Below, in pieces: positions 8,734 to 16,927 of a DNA stretch of 45,765 nucleotides. The translations under genes and the position numbers were made by a program. This DNA is from Verrucomicrobiota bacterium (GTDB taxonomy: Bacteria; Verrucomicrobiota; Verrucomicrobiia; Verrucomicrobiales; DEV007). The stretch covers positions 1 through 45,765 of the forward strand of contig CAUJIH010000005.1 in assembly GCA_963205275.1 (NCBI GenBank). Reading direction: 5' to 3'. Below the pieces are notes generated by a model. That model saw only the letters and a list, made by a program, of their open reading frames with translations, did not search any database and had not been told where the DNA came from. Every line of letters begins with the position of its first letter. Positions within the stretch are counted from its first letter, which is position 1.

Positions 8734-9396
8734 ATGGACTGGTATTACTCGGAAAATAATCAACAGCACGGCCCCGTCTCAGAGGATCAGCTCGCCAATC
8801 TCTATCGCACCGGAACAGTGAAGGGATCGGATCTCGTCTGGTGTGAGTCTATGAGCGAGTGGACTCCGATCTCAAAAGTCGCAGCTTTTGCATCCATCAT
8901 GTCGGGTCCAGACACCCCGTCTGCCTCCGCTTCTGAGCCGAGCACGCCGAGCGCTGCTCCGACTCTAGTCGATGATTTTCCACCGGCGACTCCACCGACG
9001 ACATCATCATCTTCTTCTTATTCTCCGTCAACTCCATTAGAACCTCAATACACTCCGCCAATGTCCTACGTACCCCCTTCCGGCTATTCTTCTCCTTCCA
9101 CGATTCCCGGGGGCACTCCTCCGCCGAATTATCTCTGGCAGTCGATTGTCGTAACGCTCCTTTGCTGTTTGCCTCTTGGAATCCCTGCAATTATTTTTAG
9201 CACCAAAGTGAATTCAACCTTTGCTTTGGGTGACCTTGCAGGAGCTGAGGCTTATTCCAAGAAAGCGAAGTTATGGTGCATCATAGCACTGGCTCTTGGA
9301 CTGGTGATCAATCTGATTATCATCACACTTCAGGTTGTCGCTTTTTCGAGTGGCGTGATGCAGGGAATTCAGGAAGGCGTGGGCACTGTGCAGTGA
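8734..9396 (+). CDS. GYF_2 domain plus CD225/dispanin-type membrane protein
   Basis: A 220-residue protein of three parts. Residues 1-50 form a GYF_2 (DUF4339) domain, opening MDWYYSENNQQHGPVSEDQL and containing LVWCESMSEWTPI. Residues about 55-130 are a Ser/Pro/Thr-rich linker. Residues about 132-215 contain two membrane segments of the CD225/dispanin family: LWQSIVVTLLCCLPLGIPAI, then NSTFALGDLAGAEAYSKKAK, then a second helix. The CD225 family includes animal interferon-induced transmembrane proteins, but bacterial members have no settled role. GYF_2 domains are thought to mediate protein contacts. No signal peptide is present; the N-terminus is probably cytoplasmic. The stop overlaps the start of the DUF2752 gene by one base, so both are likely made together at the membrane. 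Confidence 0.88.
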   Translation: MDWYYSENNQQHGPVSEDQLANLYRTGTVKGSDLVWCESMSEWTPISKVAAFASIMSGPDTPSASASEPSTPSAAPTLVDDFPPATPPTTSSSSSYSPSTPLEPQYTPPMSYVPPSGYSSPSTIPGGTPPPNYLWQSIVVTLLCCLPLGIPAIIFSTKVNSTFALGDLAGAEAYSKKAKLWCIIALALGLVINLIIITLQVVAFSSGVMQGIQEGVGTVQ

Positions 9397-9899
9397 TGAC
9401 TCTAAGGTCGGGACGAGTGATCGTCTCGTTGGTGGCGCTTACCGCGCTCGCCAGTCTGGCGCTCGCCTTACGGGGCAGCGATCTCGGGCATCCCCCGATT
9501 TGGCTGCCTCACTGCATGTTTCACGAACTCACCGGGCTTCATTGTCCCGGCTGTGGCAATACACGAGTGGCATACGCGCTATTGCACGCGGATCTGGCCG
9601 GAGCTCTGCGACAGAACATTCTCTTCGTTCTTTCGCTGCCTTTTCTGGGGATCCTCTTCGCCCGTACCTGGCTCCATTGGGTTGCGCCCGGTTGGCTTCG
9701 TCCGCTGCCGTTTCACTGGAGAGAGCGTGATACTTGGATTGTCATTGCCGTGCTGATGTCGTACTGGGTGGCCCGCAACCTGCCTTGGGCACCTTTTCAA
9801 CTTCTCGCCCCAAAACCGATTGTTTCGCTCAGGGAGAATCCGGATTCGCTAAGGCTCGCATCGCCAGTCCCAGCGATTCAGCAAGCACAGGAGCGCTGA
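9396..9899 (+). CDS. DUF2752 membrane protein
   Basis: A 167-residue protein with three to four hydrophobic helices. It carries the DUF2752 signature LTGLHCPGCGNTRVAYALLH near residues 47-66, where a CPxCG pair is followed by TR, ahead of a helix. The family is widespread, often beside GYF_2/CD225 proteins in Verrucomicrobiota and Bacteroidetes as far as I recall, and has no established function. The CPGC motif could bind a metal or form a disulfide, but this is only a guess. The start ATG at 9396 overlaps the stop of the upstream gene (TGATG). The last 71 bases overlap the convergent nnrD/E gene. Confidence 0.88.
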   Translation: MTLRSGRVIVSLVALTALASLALALRGSDLGHPPIWLPHCMFHELTGLHCPGCGNTRVAYALLHADLAGALRQNILFVLSLPFLGILFARTWLHWVAPGWLRPLPFHWRERDTWIVIAVLMSYWVARNLPWAPFQLLAPKPIVSLRENPDSLRLASPVPAIQQAQER

Positions 9900-11298
9900 T
9901 CGACTCGGGGGTCATGCCGTTTCGTAGGGCGAGTTCTGCGGCTCGCCCGAGGAGCCAACTGCCCAAGCATCCTGCATCGTGTAGACTACAGCCCTGTCCG
10001 ACGAGCGCTCCACATAATCCGGAGAGAACATCGCCCATTCCACCGGATGCCATGCCAGGATGGCCCGTCGTATTGTATTCGACATCTTTCCCCGGCGACA
10101 TGATTAGAGTGCGAGCACCTTTCAGTAGAAGGGTGAACTGGTGCTCGCTCAGGAGCGCTTTCGCCCAAGTTGCTCGATCCCAATCGCAGGACTTGCGGGG
10201 AAAGAGTCGAGCCATTTCGCCAGGATGAGGAGTCAGGAGACGCCGTGCCGGTAGTTGTTCCAACAAAGACGGATTTCGAGACAGAAAATTCAAAGCATCA
10301 GCGTCGACGATCATCGGGGTCTTACACTGGGTGAGAAAGTCTCCTAGCCCCGGAAGAGGAGTTCCTCCCAGCCCTGGACCAACGACGTAGGCATCAGCGG
10401 CTGTATCGACGATTTCTCTGAAGTCACGATAGGAACGCACCATAACTTCCGCAGGAACTTTCATCGCGACAATTGACCGAATCTCCTCTGGCGTAAATAT
10501 TGTCACAAGTCCACTGCCTCCGCGCGAAGCTCCAAGCGCTGACAGAATCGCAGATCCCTCCATTCCGACAGAACCTGCGGCGATCACGACCCTTCCGGCA
10601 GTACCCTTGTGGGTATCGAAGAAACGCCGTGGAACTCGTGAGCGAAGATTGGACGGGAAAAGAAAGCGACGCCCTAGAATTCCCGTGAGCGGAACATCGA
10701 GCGGGATTTCGATTAGTCGTCCCAGATGGTTCTCCGCACCATCTTGCACGAAGCCGATCTTCGGTAGAGTAATAGAGAGCGTGTAATCGGCAATCACGGC
10801 ATCTTGTCCAGCAATTCCTGCATCGGCATCGAATCCGGAGGGTAAATCGACAGCGAAGGTTGTTCCTCGTCCTTCCGCTCGCATCCGATTGAGTTCGATG
10901 GCCATCGTGTGAGTTAGGCCTCGGAGATCGCCTTTGGCCCCGATTCCGAGTAGGCCATCCACTAGGATGAGTGGACGTTCTGACGGCGATGTGAGAGATG
11001 GACTGATGACGCTCTCTGACTCCAACTCCCTCATCTTCTTTCGTGCCAGTGGAGAGAGAGGCCCGGAACAACGCACATCAACCGTCCAGCCCTGACGACG
11101 AAGCCAGCGGCCGATCACCAAAGCATCCCCGCCATTATTCCCTCGACCACAAAAGAGGATGAGGTGCCCCGGCTTGGGAAAGAAGTCGATAATCGCGGCA
11201 GCACAGCGCCGCCCCGCTTCATCCATCCAAGGTTCCGGCGAGCGAGTCGCGAAGAATCGCCGCTCTGCTGCTGCCATCTCTGCGCAAGGGATCAGCAT
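9829..11298 (-). CDS. nnrD: Bifunctional NAD(P)HX epimerase / ADP-dependent dehydratase
   Basis: A 489-residue fusion that repairs hydrated NAD(P)H. The N-terminal part (about 1-215) is the YjeF_N epimerase domain with GRGNNGGDALVIGRWL, VDGLLGIG and AVDLPSGFDAD. The C-terminal part (about 230-485) is the ribokinase-like dehydratase with HKGTAGRVVIAAGS, GPGLGG, DADALNF, LTPHPGEMARL and the nucleotide-binding SGGMGDVLSG. The two-domain length is normal for bacterial NnrE-NnrD fusions. The 3' end overlaps the DUF2752 gene on the other strand by 71 bases, with both reading frames still showing family-typical or plausible sequence. The amidase gene lies 48 bases upstream on the same strand. Confidence 0.96.
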   Translation of the reverse strand: MLIPCAEMAAAERRFFATRSPEPWMDEAGRRCAAAIIDFFPKPGHLILFCGRGNNGGDALVIGRWLRRQGWTVDVRCSGPLSPLARKKMRELESESVISPSLTSPSERPLILVDGLLGIGAKGDLRGLTHTMAIELNRMRAEGRGTTFAVDLPSGFDADAGIAGQDAVIADYTLSITLPKIGFVQDGAENHLGRLIEIPLDVPLTGILGRRFLFPSNLRSRVPRRFFDTHKGTAGRVVIAAGSVGMEGSAILSALGASRGGSGLVTIFTPEEIRSIVAMKVPAEVMVRSYRDFREIVDTAADAYVVGPGLGGTPLPGLGDFLTQCKTPMIVDADALNFLSRNPSLLEQLPARRLLTPHPGEMARLFPRKSCDWDRATWAKALLSEHQFTLLLKGARTLIMSPGKDVEYNTTGHPGMASGGMGDVLSGLCGALVGQGCSLHDAGCLGSWLLGRAAELALRNGMTPESISAPVLAESLGLAMRALANPDSP

Positions 11299-11346
11299 GG
11301 AAGCTGTGGAGTGGACGATTCAACACTCAAGCGAATCTCTTGTTGA

Positions 11347-11952
11347 TCAGCTACGTTCGTATTGAACTAGAGCTCGAGCGATGCTGTCCGCGACGATTTG
11401 TCGATAGAGTGGATCACACATCGCCGTGCGATCCGTCTTGTTACTGACGAATCCGCCCTCCACCAAGATACAGGTGTGCTTTGTCCTTCGAAGCACCGCA
11501 TAATTGGCTGTCTTGACACCCCGATCTGGAAGGCGGCAGTTACGAACGAGTTCGGTCTGAACAAACTTCGCCAGCCTCTCAGAACCTGCTGAGCGATAAT
11601 AAGTCTCGATGCCGAACGCTGAAGTCTTGTAGCTGGAGTTGAAGTGAATACTGACAAAAATTGCCTTTCGTTGACGATTCGCAATGACAGATCGCTCGGA
11701 GAGACTAATGAACTCATCTCGGGAGCGAGTCAGAATCGCTTTGAATCCGGCTTCGGTTAGACTCCGTTCGAGTCGACGAGCCACATCCAGATTAATGTGC
11801 TTTTCATACACATATGAGTCTGTCGCTCCCAGATCTGCACCCCCGTGCCCAGGGTCGATGACGACTGTGACGGCGGCGGGGGCCAGGCGCATGCTCAGTG
11901 CGAACCCGGAGAGCAGAAGCGCCGAACGAAAGAATCGAAGGAAGGCACGCAT
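11347..11952 (-). CDS. N-acetylmuramoyl-L-alanine amidase (Amidase_3)
   Basis: A 201-residue exported peptidoglycan amidase that cuts the bond between N-acetylmuramic acid and the stem peptide. After a signal peptide (about residues 1-27, ending RLAPAAV) the whole protein is the catalytic domain. The zinc ligands are visible: His in VVIDPGHGGADLGA, Glu in YEKHINLDVA, His in SIHFNSS, and the catalytic Glu in LVEGGFVSN. There is no AMIN, LysM or SPOR domain, so localisation must depend on other factors. I start at ATG 11952; a TTG at 11961 is in frame. A TATAAT (11986-11981, minus strand) lies 29 bases upstream and may be its -10 box. The nnrD/E gene follows. Confidence 0.93.
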   Translation of the reverse strand: MRAFLRFFRSALLLSGFALSMRLAPAAVTVVIDPGHGGADLGATDSYVYEKHINLDVARRLERSLTEAGFKAILTRSRDEFISLSERSVIANRQRKAIFVSIHFNSSYKTSAFGIETYYRSAGSERLAKFVQTELVRNCRLPDRGVKTANYAVLRRTKHTCILVEGGFVSNKTDRTAMCDPLYRQIVADSIARALVQYERS

Positions 11953-12147
11953 TGGAATCAAGGTGAGATTTAGTGAATAAATTATAAAATTTAACTATTA
12001 ACTGCGTGAGAATATACACCCCATTCTTCAGAGAAGACGAATAAATTTTAAAATAATTCAGTTTCATGTGTGACTTTTTTAAAATTTGATCTGCTTGACG
12101 CTCATTTGAAGACGATTAAACTCTTCCCGTTCCGTCATTCGTCACTC

Positions 12148-12861
12148 ATGACCATCCACGTCTTTCGCCGTCTCACTCTTTTCGCTCTACCCGTATTCCT
12201 TTGCAGCACTGGCTTCCCCTCACTTCATGCCGACGAGGCAAAGAAGCCCGTGAGTCTCAGCGAGCGCGTGAGTTATGCCTATGGACTCATGATAGCTCGA
12301 CAGCTTTCGGAGCGAGGCATCGAGATCGACTTATCTCAGTTCGACGCTGCTTTTCGATCAGTGATCGACAAGAAAGAGTCTCTGATGACGGAGGATGAGA
12401 TTTCCGCCGCTTTTTCAGAGAATCAAAAAATTATGGATCAAAAGAATGTCACTGGTGAGGACAAGGCAAATTTGGAAGCTGGGATGGCCTATCTTGCAGA
12501 AAATGGAAAGAAGGATGGAGTGAAGACGACCGCCAGTGGCCTCCAGTATGAAGTGCTCAAGCAAGGTGATGGTGAGAAGCCGAAGCCGACGGATGAAGTG
12601 ACCGTGCATTATCATGGAATGCTGATCGATGGCAAAGTGTTCGACAGTAGCGTCGAGCGAGGTGAACCCACGAGCTTCCCACTGAATCAAGTGATTCCCG
12701 GATGGACCGAAGGGGTTCAACTAATGACGAAGGGATCAAAATTCCGTTTTGTGATTCCCTACGATCTCGCCTATGGCGACCGTGGTGCAGGTGCAGATAT
12801 CAAACCCTACAGCACTTTGATTTTCGAGGTTGAACTGCTCGACATCAAGCCGGGGAAGTGA
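12148..12861 (+). CDS. Exported FKBP-type peptidyl-prolyl isomerase (Mip/FkpA-like)
   Basis: A 237-residue protein with a signal peptide (about 1-27, FALPVFLCSTGFPSLHA), an N-terminal helical FKBP_N domain (about 35-125, containing VSYAYGLMIARQLSERG) and a C-terminal FKBP domain (about 128-237). The FKBP domain has VTVHYHGMLIDGKVFDSS, VIPGWTEGVQLM, KFRFVIPYDLAYG and TLIFEVELLDI, including the usual active-site aromatic and Asp residues. This layout matches the periplasmic dimeric foldases FkpA and Mip. The frame is open to a TTG/ATG region at 12070, but only the ATG at 12148 gives a proper signal peptide. No Shine-Dalgarno sequence precedes it. An AT-rich tract (12040-12090) lies upstream. 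Confidence 0.93.
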   Translation: MTIHVFRRLTLFALPVFLCSTGFPSLHADEAKKPVSLSERVSYAYGLMIARQLSERGIEIDLSQFDAAFRSVIDKKESLMTEDEISAAFSENQKIMDQKNVTGEDKANLEAGMAYLAENGKKDGVKTTASGLQYEVLKQGDGEKPKPTDEVTVHYHGMLIDGKVFDSSVERGEPTSFPLNQVIPGWTEGVQLMTKGSKFRFVIPYDLAYGDRGAGADIKPYSTLIFEVELLDIKPGK

Positions 12862-13112
12862 GGCAGCGAGAGACTGCCGCATTCTCGGTGCATCTCAGCC
12901 ATTCTTCAGGCATCATTTCGACGCTTCCTCACACTTGACAGGAGGCAGGCGTTGATCTCGTTCGTCGCACATTTCTGTGCTCTCGGAGGAATGTGCAGGT
13001 AGAAAATGGGCGACGGAAGACGCTGTTTTCGATACGTTTCCGAAATTCGGAAAAATGCTTGCTCGAAATCGCGATTTATACGATTTCTATTCTACAACTT
13101 CGATAGGCACTC

Positions 13113-15728
13113 ATGAGTATGAAATCTTCTCGGTTAACCTGCTTCCTGTATCTCGGTTTATCCTGTCTTCTGCTCGCTAGCTTTGATCCGGCTTGGGCGG
13201 TGCCTGTGGTGAGCAATCTCACAGTCTCCCAACGGGCAGACACGAAGCTGATGGACATCGCTTATGATCTGGATGCACCTGGATCCACGGAAGTGACGGT
13301 ATCTCTGGCGATTTCTGCTGATGGGGGAGCGACTTGGACAGTGCCGGTGACGACCGCGACGGGAGATATCGGAGGTGCGGTGAGCGTAGGCACGGGGAAA
13401 AGTATCACTTGGGACGCAGGGGCGGACTGGCCCGCGAGCAGCACTCAGATGCGCTTTCGGGTGATCGCGGATGACAGTACTCCGGCTGGCTTTTCGCTTA
13501 TTCCGGGTGGCAGCTTCACGATGGGGAGAACGAGTGGAGACATGGATGCAGATGCCCCGCCGATCACAGTGACGGTGAGTCCGTTTTATATGGCACAGAC
13601 GGAGACGACATGGGGGAAGTGGGATGAGGTGCGGGATTGGGCAGTGAATCACGGCTATGATCTGGCAGACGTTGGGGATGCGAAAGGACACGCTGATGAA
13701 TATCCCGTATACAATGTGAATTGGTATCAAGCGGTGAAGTGGTGCAATGCACGGAGTGAGATGGAAGGGCTGACTCCCGTTTATACCGTGGAGGGGAGCG
13801 TGATGAAGGCGGGGGAGGCAGATCCGGATGCGAATTGGGCAGCGGACGGGTATCGTCTGCCGACGGAGGCGGAGTGGGAGAAGGCTGCGCGAGGTGGCGT
13901 AGAAGGGAAGCGCTTTCCTTGGGGGACAGATACAATCAGCCATAACGAAGCGAATTATCGGGCTAATTTAGAGATCTCTTACGATCTGAGCTATCCCGCC
14001 AGCTACCATCCTTTATACATAGAAGAAGGTAGTGAATACACGAGTCCGGTGGGGAGTTTTCCCGCAAACGCTTATGGATTGAGGGATATGAGCGGAAATC
14101 TAAAGGAATGGTGTTGGGACAAGTATGGGCCATACTCATTGATCGACGGGACAAGCGATCCACGTGGGCCTGGTGAGATACCGGATGACAACCGGATGAT
14201 CCGTGGAGGCAGTTGTACAGATAATGCAACCGAAACTCGGTGTGCCTACCGCTATGACTTCTCCCCGGGGAACGATAAAAGTACCATCGGTTTCCGTGTG
14301 GCCATCGGCTCAGTCAGTTCGAACCCTCCCGGTACTGCCGAGTCCAGCGATGTAACCATGGACACCCGGAGTGATGACGCGAGTCTGAGCGGGCTAACTC
14401 TCAGCAGTGGTATCCTCAGTCCTGCGTTCTCAAGCAGCACGACCAGTTACACGGCCAGCGTTCCCCACACCATTAGTGCGATCACAGTCACCCCTGTCCA
14501 AGCCTCCATTGAGACCACCATCCAAGTCCGCATCAACAGCGGGACCTTCGAGACCGTTGCTTCCGACACCGCCAGCGACAATTTGGACCTAAATGTCGGC
14601 TCCAATACCATCGAAATTAAAGTGACCGCACAGGATGCGATCACGACGAAGATTTACAACATCGTGATGACAAGAAGCGAGCCCCCGAGCGTTAGCACGA
14701 GTCCCGCCACGGACATCATCCGAACCGGGGCGATCCTCGGAGGTGCCGTCACGGACGAGGGGGGGAGCGCACTCATGGCCCGAGGCGTGGTTTATGGACC
14801 TTCTCCCGATCCGACCATTGACGCTGATACTGTTCTGACAGACCCAGGCCACGATACAGGATCCTTTTCCATCACGGCGAGCGGCCTGCTCGAAGGTAGC
14901 TTTTACTACGCTCGTGCCTACGCCACCAACAGTCATGGTACGAGCTACGGAGAGAACGTGAGCTTCACCACCCTCTCCAGCACCCACACGAGTGTGAACT
15001 TTGTCGGTGGAGTGGATACCCACACTCGCGACATTCTACCCGACGGAACCGATCTCTATTCCTTCAATTTGAGCGGGCCACGCTACGTTTTGCTGAATAC
15101 GACAGGCGGAGTGCCCTTGCGGGCCGAGTTGCTCGACTCAAAGGGCAAGGTCCTCGCCCGCTTCATCGGTGATCGCGATATCGACCTCAGTGCATGGCTT
15201 CTGACCGGAGATTATACTCTGAAGATTCATCGACAGGCAGATTCCGGTCCGGTGCTGTCCTATCATCTCACAATTGACGCCCACGTTGTGGCGTCCACCC
15301 GTCCCACAGTGAGCGTCGGCCCCACGAACGCCAGGGCAACGAGAAAAAAGGTTGTGCTGAGCTCTAGGAAAGCGAAACAAGTGACAGCCGTTGCCGTCGT
15401 AGCCAATCTAGGCAATCTACCGGATGCTCTGCTCGTTCGGGGAACACGAGGCGATGCGTTCTTTGGTATGAAGTATTTCCAAGGAGGCAATATTACCGCG
15501 AAAGTCACCACCGGGAAGTATCGATCTACTGTCCTGAACAACGGAAAGAAATCGACGATCAGTGTCGTCGTGGCTCCGAATAAGAAGAAACTGACCAAGA
15601 AGAAGGGAAAGGTGAGCACGATCTTGGCTCGGACCAAGAACTTCACGATTACAGCGACTTCAACCTCCGATCCTAAGATCCGGACTCAGGCGACCATCCA
15701 AGTGAAGTCGATTCCGGGGAAACTATAG
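13113..15728 (+). CDS. Large secreted protein with SUMF1 domain, cadherin-like and fibronectin-like domains
   Basis: An 871-residue exported protein. A signal peptide ends near residue 29 (DPAWA). A beta-sandwich (about 30-125) precedes a SUMF1/FGE-sulfatase domain at about 126-398 (FSLIPGGSFTMG, YRLPTEAEWEKAARGG, YGLRDMSGNLKEWCWD, MIRGGS, GFRVAIGS). Next come a cadherin-like beta-sandwich (about 419-519, LSGLTLSSGILSPAF), a fibronectin-like domain (about 523-620, ending SYGENVSFTT), a pre-peptidase-C-like domain (about 627-726) and a Lys/Thr-rich beta domain (about 730-871). Formylglycine synthases carry paired active-site cysteines in this region; here only the sequence SCTDNATETRCAYRY is seen, so sulfatase activation is doubtful and a binding role is more likely. 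No membrane anchor or sorting signal is seen at the C-terminus. Extracellular or cell-surface location is inferred. Confidence 0.88.
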   Translation: MSMKSSRLTCFLYLGLSCLLLASFDPAWAVPVVSNLTVSQRADTKLMDIAYDLDAPGSTEVTVSLAISADGGATWTVPVTTATGDIGGAVSVGTGKSITWDAGADWPASSTQMRFRVIADDSTPAGFSLIPGGSFTMGRTSGDMDADAPPITVTVSPFYMAQTETTWGKWDEVRDWAVNHGYDLADVGDAKGHADEYPVYNVNWYQAVKWCNARSEMEGLTPVYTVEGSVMKAGEADPDANWAADGYRLPTEAEWEKAARGGVEGKRFPWGTDTISHNEANYRANLEISYDLSYPASYHPLYIEEGSEYTSPVGSFPANAYGLRDMSGNLKEWCWDKYGPYSLIDGTSDPRGPGEIPDDNRMIRGGSCTDNATETRCAYRYDFSPGNDKSTIGFRVAIGSVSSNPPGTAESSDVTMDTRSDDASLSGLTLSSGILSPAFSSSTTSYTASVPHTISAITVTPVQASIETTIQVRINSGTFETVASDTASDNLDLNVGSNTIEIKVTAQDAITTKIYNIVMTRSEPPSVSTSPATDIIRTGAILGGAVTDEGGSALMARGVVYGPSPDPTIDADTVLTDPGHDTGSFSITASGLLEGSFYYARAYATNSHGTSYGENVSFTTLSSTHTSVNFVGGVDTHTRDILPDGTDLYSFNLSGPRYVLLNTTGGVPLRAELLDSKGKVLARFIGDRDIDLSAWLLTGDYTLKIHRQADSGPVLSYHLTIDAHVVASTRPTVSVGPTNARATRKKVVLSSRKAKQVTAVAVVANLGNLPDALLVRGTRGDAFFGMKYFQGGNITAKVTTGKYRSTVLNNGKKSTISVVVAPNKKKLTKKKGKVSTILARTKNFTITATSTSDPKIRTQATIQVKSIPGKL

Positions 15729-15884
15729 CCTAGGAAAAAAATTCTATCATTTCTCACTACTAGATTGCCGCTTTGTCTGGGAAGAGGAACGGATCGCTAC
15801 CGAAGCCCCGAGCCGTAAGTCCAGAGCCAGATACGAGAGGGTCAGGCCTGTGATTGGATCCTGTTGGATCGGTATGATGACTCT

Positions 15885-16820
15885 TTATTGACCTGATTTC
15901 GCGGGATCAGGTTTCGTGATCGCTTCTCCGATTTCTCGATACACTCGCTCCAGCTCTGGGACGGGGACCGCGTGTGCTTTTGCCACCTGAAGCGGGGCCC
16001 CCCAGAGTGATTCCAGTTCTACGGCTCGTCCCGCGAGAAAATCGACGAGGCTGGAGGGCTGATAGGCTCCCATTTCCCGCGTTCCGGAGATATTGGCATC
16101 GGCGAATTCTGTCGGGATTTCATGACCCAATGCCGCCGCTATGGCGATAACCTCATTCATCAGAGTGCGCGTGCGTTTCGCCAAGATGGGATCTTCGAGA
16201 ATCTGTTGCGTGTCAATCCCTCCTGCCGCGATGGAGAGGCCATTGAACGGGACGTTCCAGATCAGCTTGCGCCATCGAGCGAGGCCGAGATCGGGAAGCA
16301 CACGGCAATCTACCCCCGCACGACGAAAGAGTTCTGCGGTGGGAGTTAGCGTCTCCTCCCCGGAAAAGGCCCCCATTTCTACTCGACCGTGAGCCAGATG
16401 GTGAATCACGCCAGGTTCACCACGATTGATACACACGAAACACATTCCTCCGAGAATGGGGTGATCAGGGTAATGCCGTGCGAGGAAGTCTTCATTTCCG
16501 AGGCCGTTCTGGAGGGTTAGCAGCACCGTGTCTGGTTTTAGCAGGGGAGGCAATAAGTCCGGCAGGATGTCGTTAGCGGTAGTCTTGATCGCGATCACGA
16601 CGAGGTCCACGGGACCGATCTCCCGCGTGGAGCCAAAGGCCCGGACAGAAGTCAAATGTAGGTCTCCAGCGACACTGCGGACTGTCAGTCCGTGCTCGCG
16701 TACTGCATCGAGATCGCTTCGCATCAGAAAGGAGACGGGAGCGATCTGCGACAGTCGAGCTCCGTAATAACAGCCGACGGCTCCAGAGCCGACGATGGCG
16801 ATAGTAGGGTGAGAATTCAT
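15885..16820 (-). CDS. Ketopantoate reductase family oxidoreductase
   Basis: A 311-residue PanE/ApbA-family enzyme, NADPH-dependent in the studied members and reducing 2-dehydropantoate to pantoate for coenzyme A. The Rossmann motif IAIVGSGAVGCYYGARL starts at residue 7, and LLTLQNGLGNEDFLARHYP and a central LARWRKLIWNVPFNGLSIAAG are typical family blocks, including the catalytic Lys region and Asn. The C-terminal helical domain ends near residue 305. The family has many uncharacterised paralogs, so pantoate synthesis is likely but not certain; panB and panC are not nearby. The frame opens further upstream to 16904, but the ATG at 16820 directly precedes the Rossmann fold. It is divergent from the SMUG1 gene, 107 bases away. 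Confidence 0.9.
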   Translation of the reverse strand: MNSHPTIAIVGSGAVGCYYGARLSQIAPVSFLMRSDLDAVREHGLTVRSVAGDLHLTSVRAFGSTREIGPVDLVVIAIKTTANDILPDLLPPLLKPDTVLLTLQNGLGNEDFLARHYPDHPILGGMCFVCINRGEPGVIHHLAHGRVEMGAFSGEETLTPTAELFRRAGVDCRVLPDLGLARWRKLIWNVPFNGLSIAAGGIDTQQILEDPILAKRTRTLMNEVIAIAAALGHEIPTEFADANISGTREMGAYQPSSLVDFLAGRAVELESLWGAPLQVAKAHAVPVPELERVYREIGEAITKPDPAKSGQ

Positions 16821-16927
16821 CTGAGAAAAGTGTTCATGGAGAAGCGCATGGCGCAAGGGCAAGATTCGACAATCTTCGAAACCATCGCCTTGACGTGACG
16901 ACATCCCGACTTTGATTAGGGTTCTCT

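Noticed and set aside
10424..11071. Open frame of 215 codons inside nnrD/E
   Set aside because: Same strand, other frame of a clear enzyme gene; the composition (Arg, Cys, Ser) is typical of a shadow.
12862..12878. Stem GGCAG/CTGCC after the FKBP gene as terminator
   Set aside because: Only five pairs and no T run; too weak to call.
13158..13943. Long open frame (261 codons) antisense to the SUMF1 gene
   Set aside because: It lies inside a well-supported gene on the other strand, and its product is a Pro/Arg/His/Cys-rich sequence of shadow type with no family signal.
15729..15884. Possible small gene or terminator after the SUMF1 gene
   Set aside because: No start codon with a sensible product, and no stem followed by a T run.
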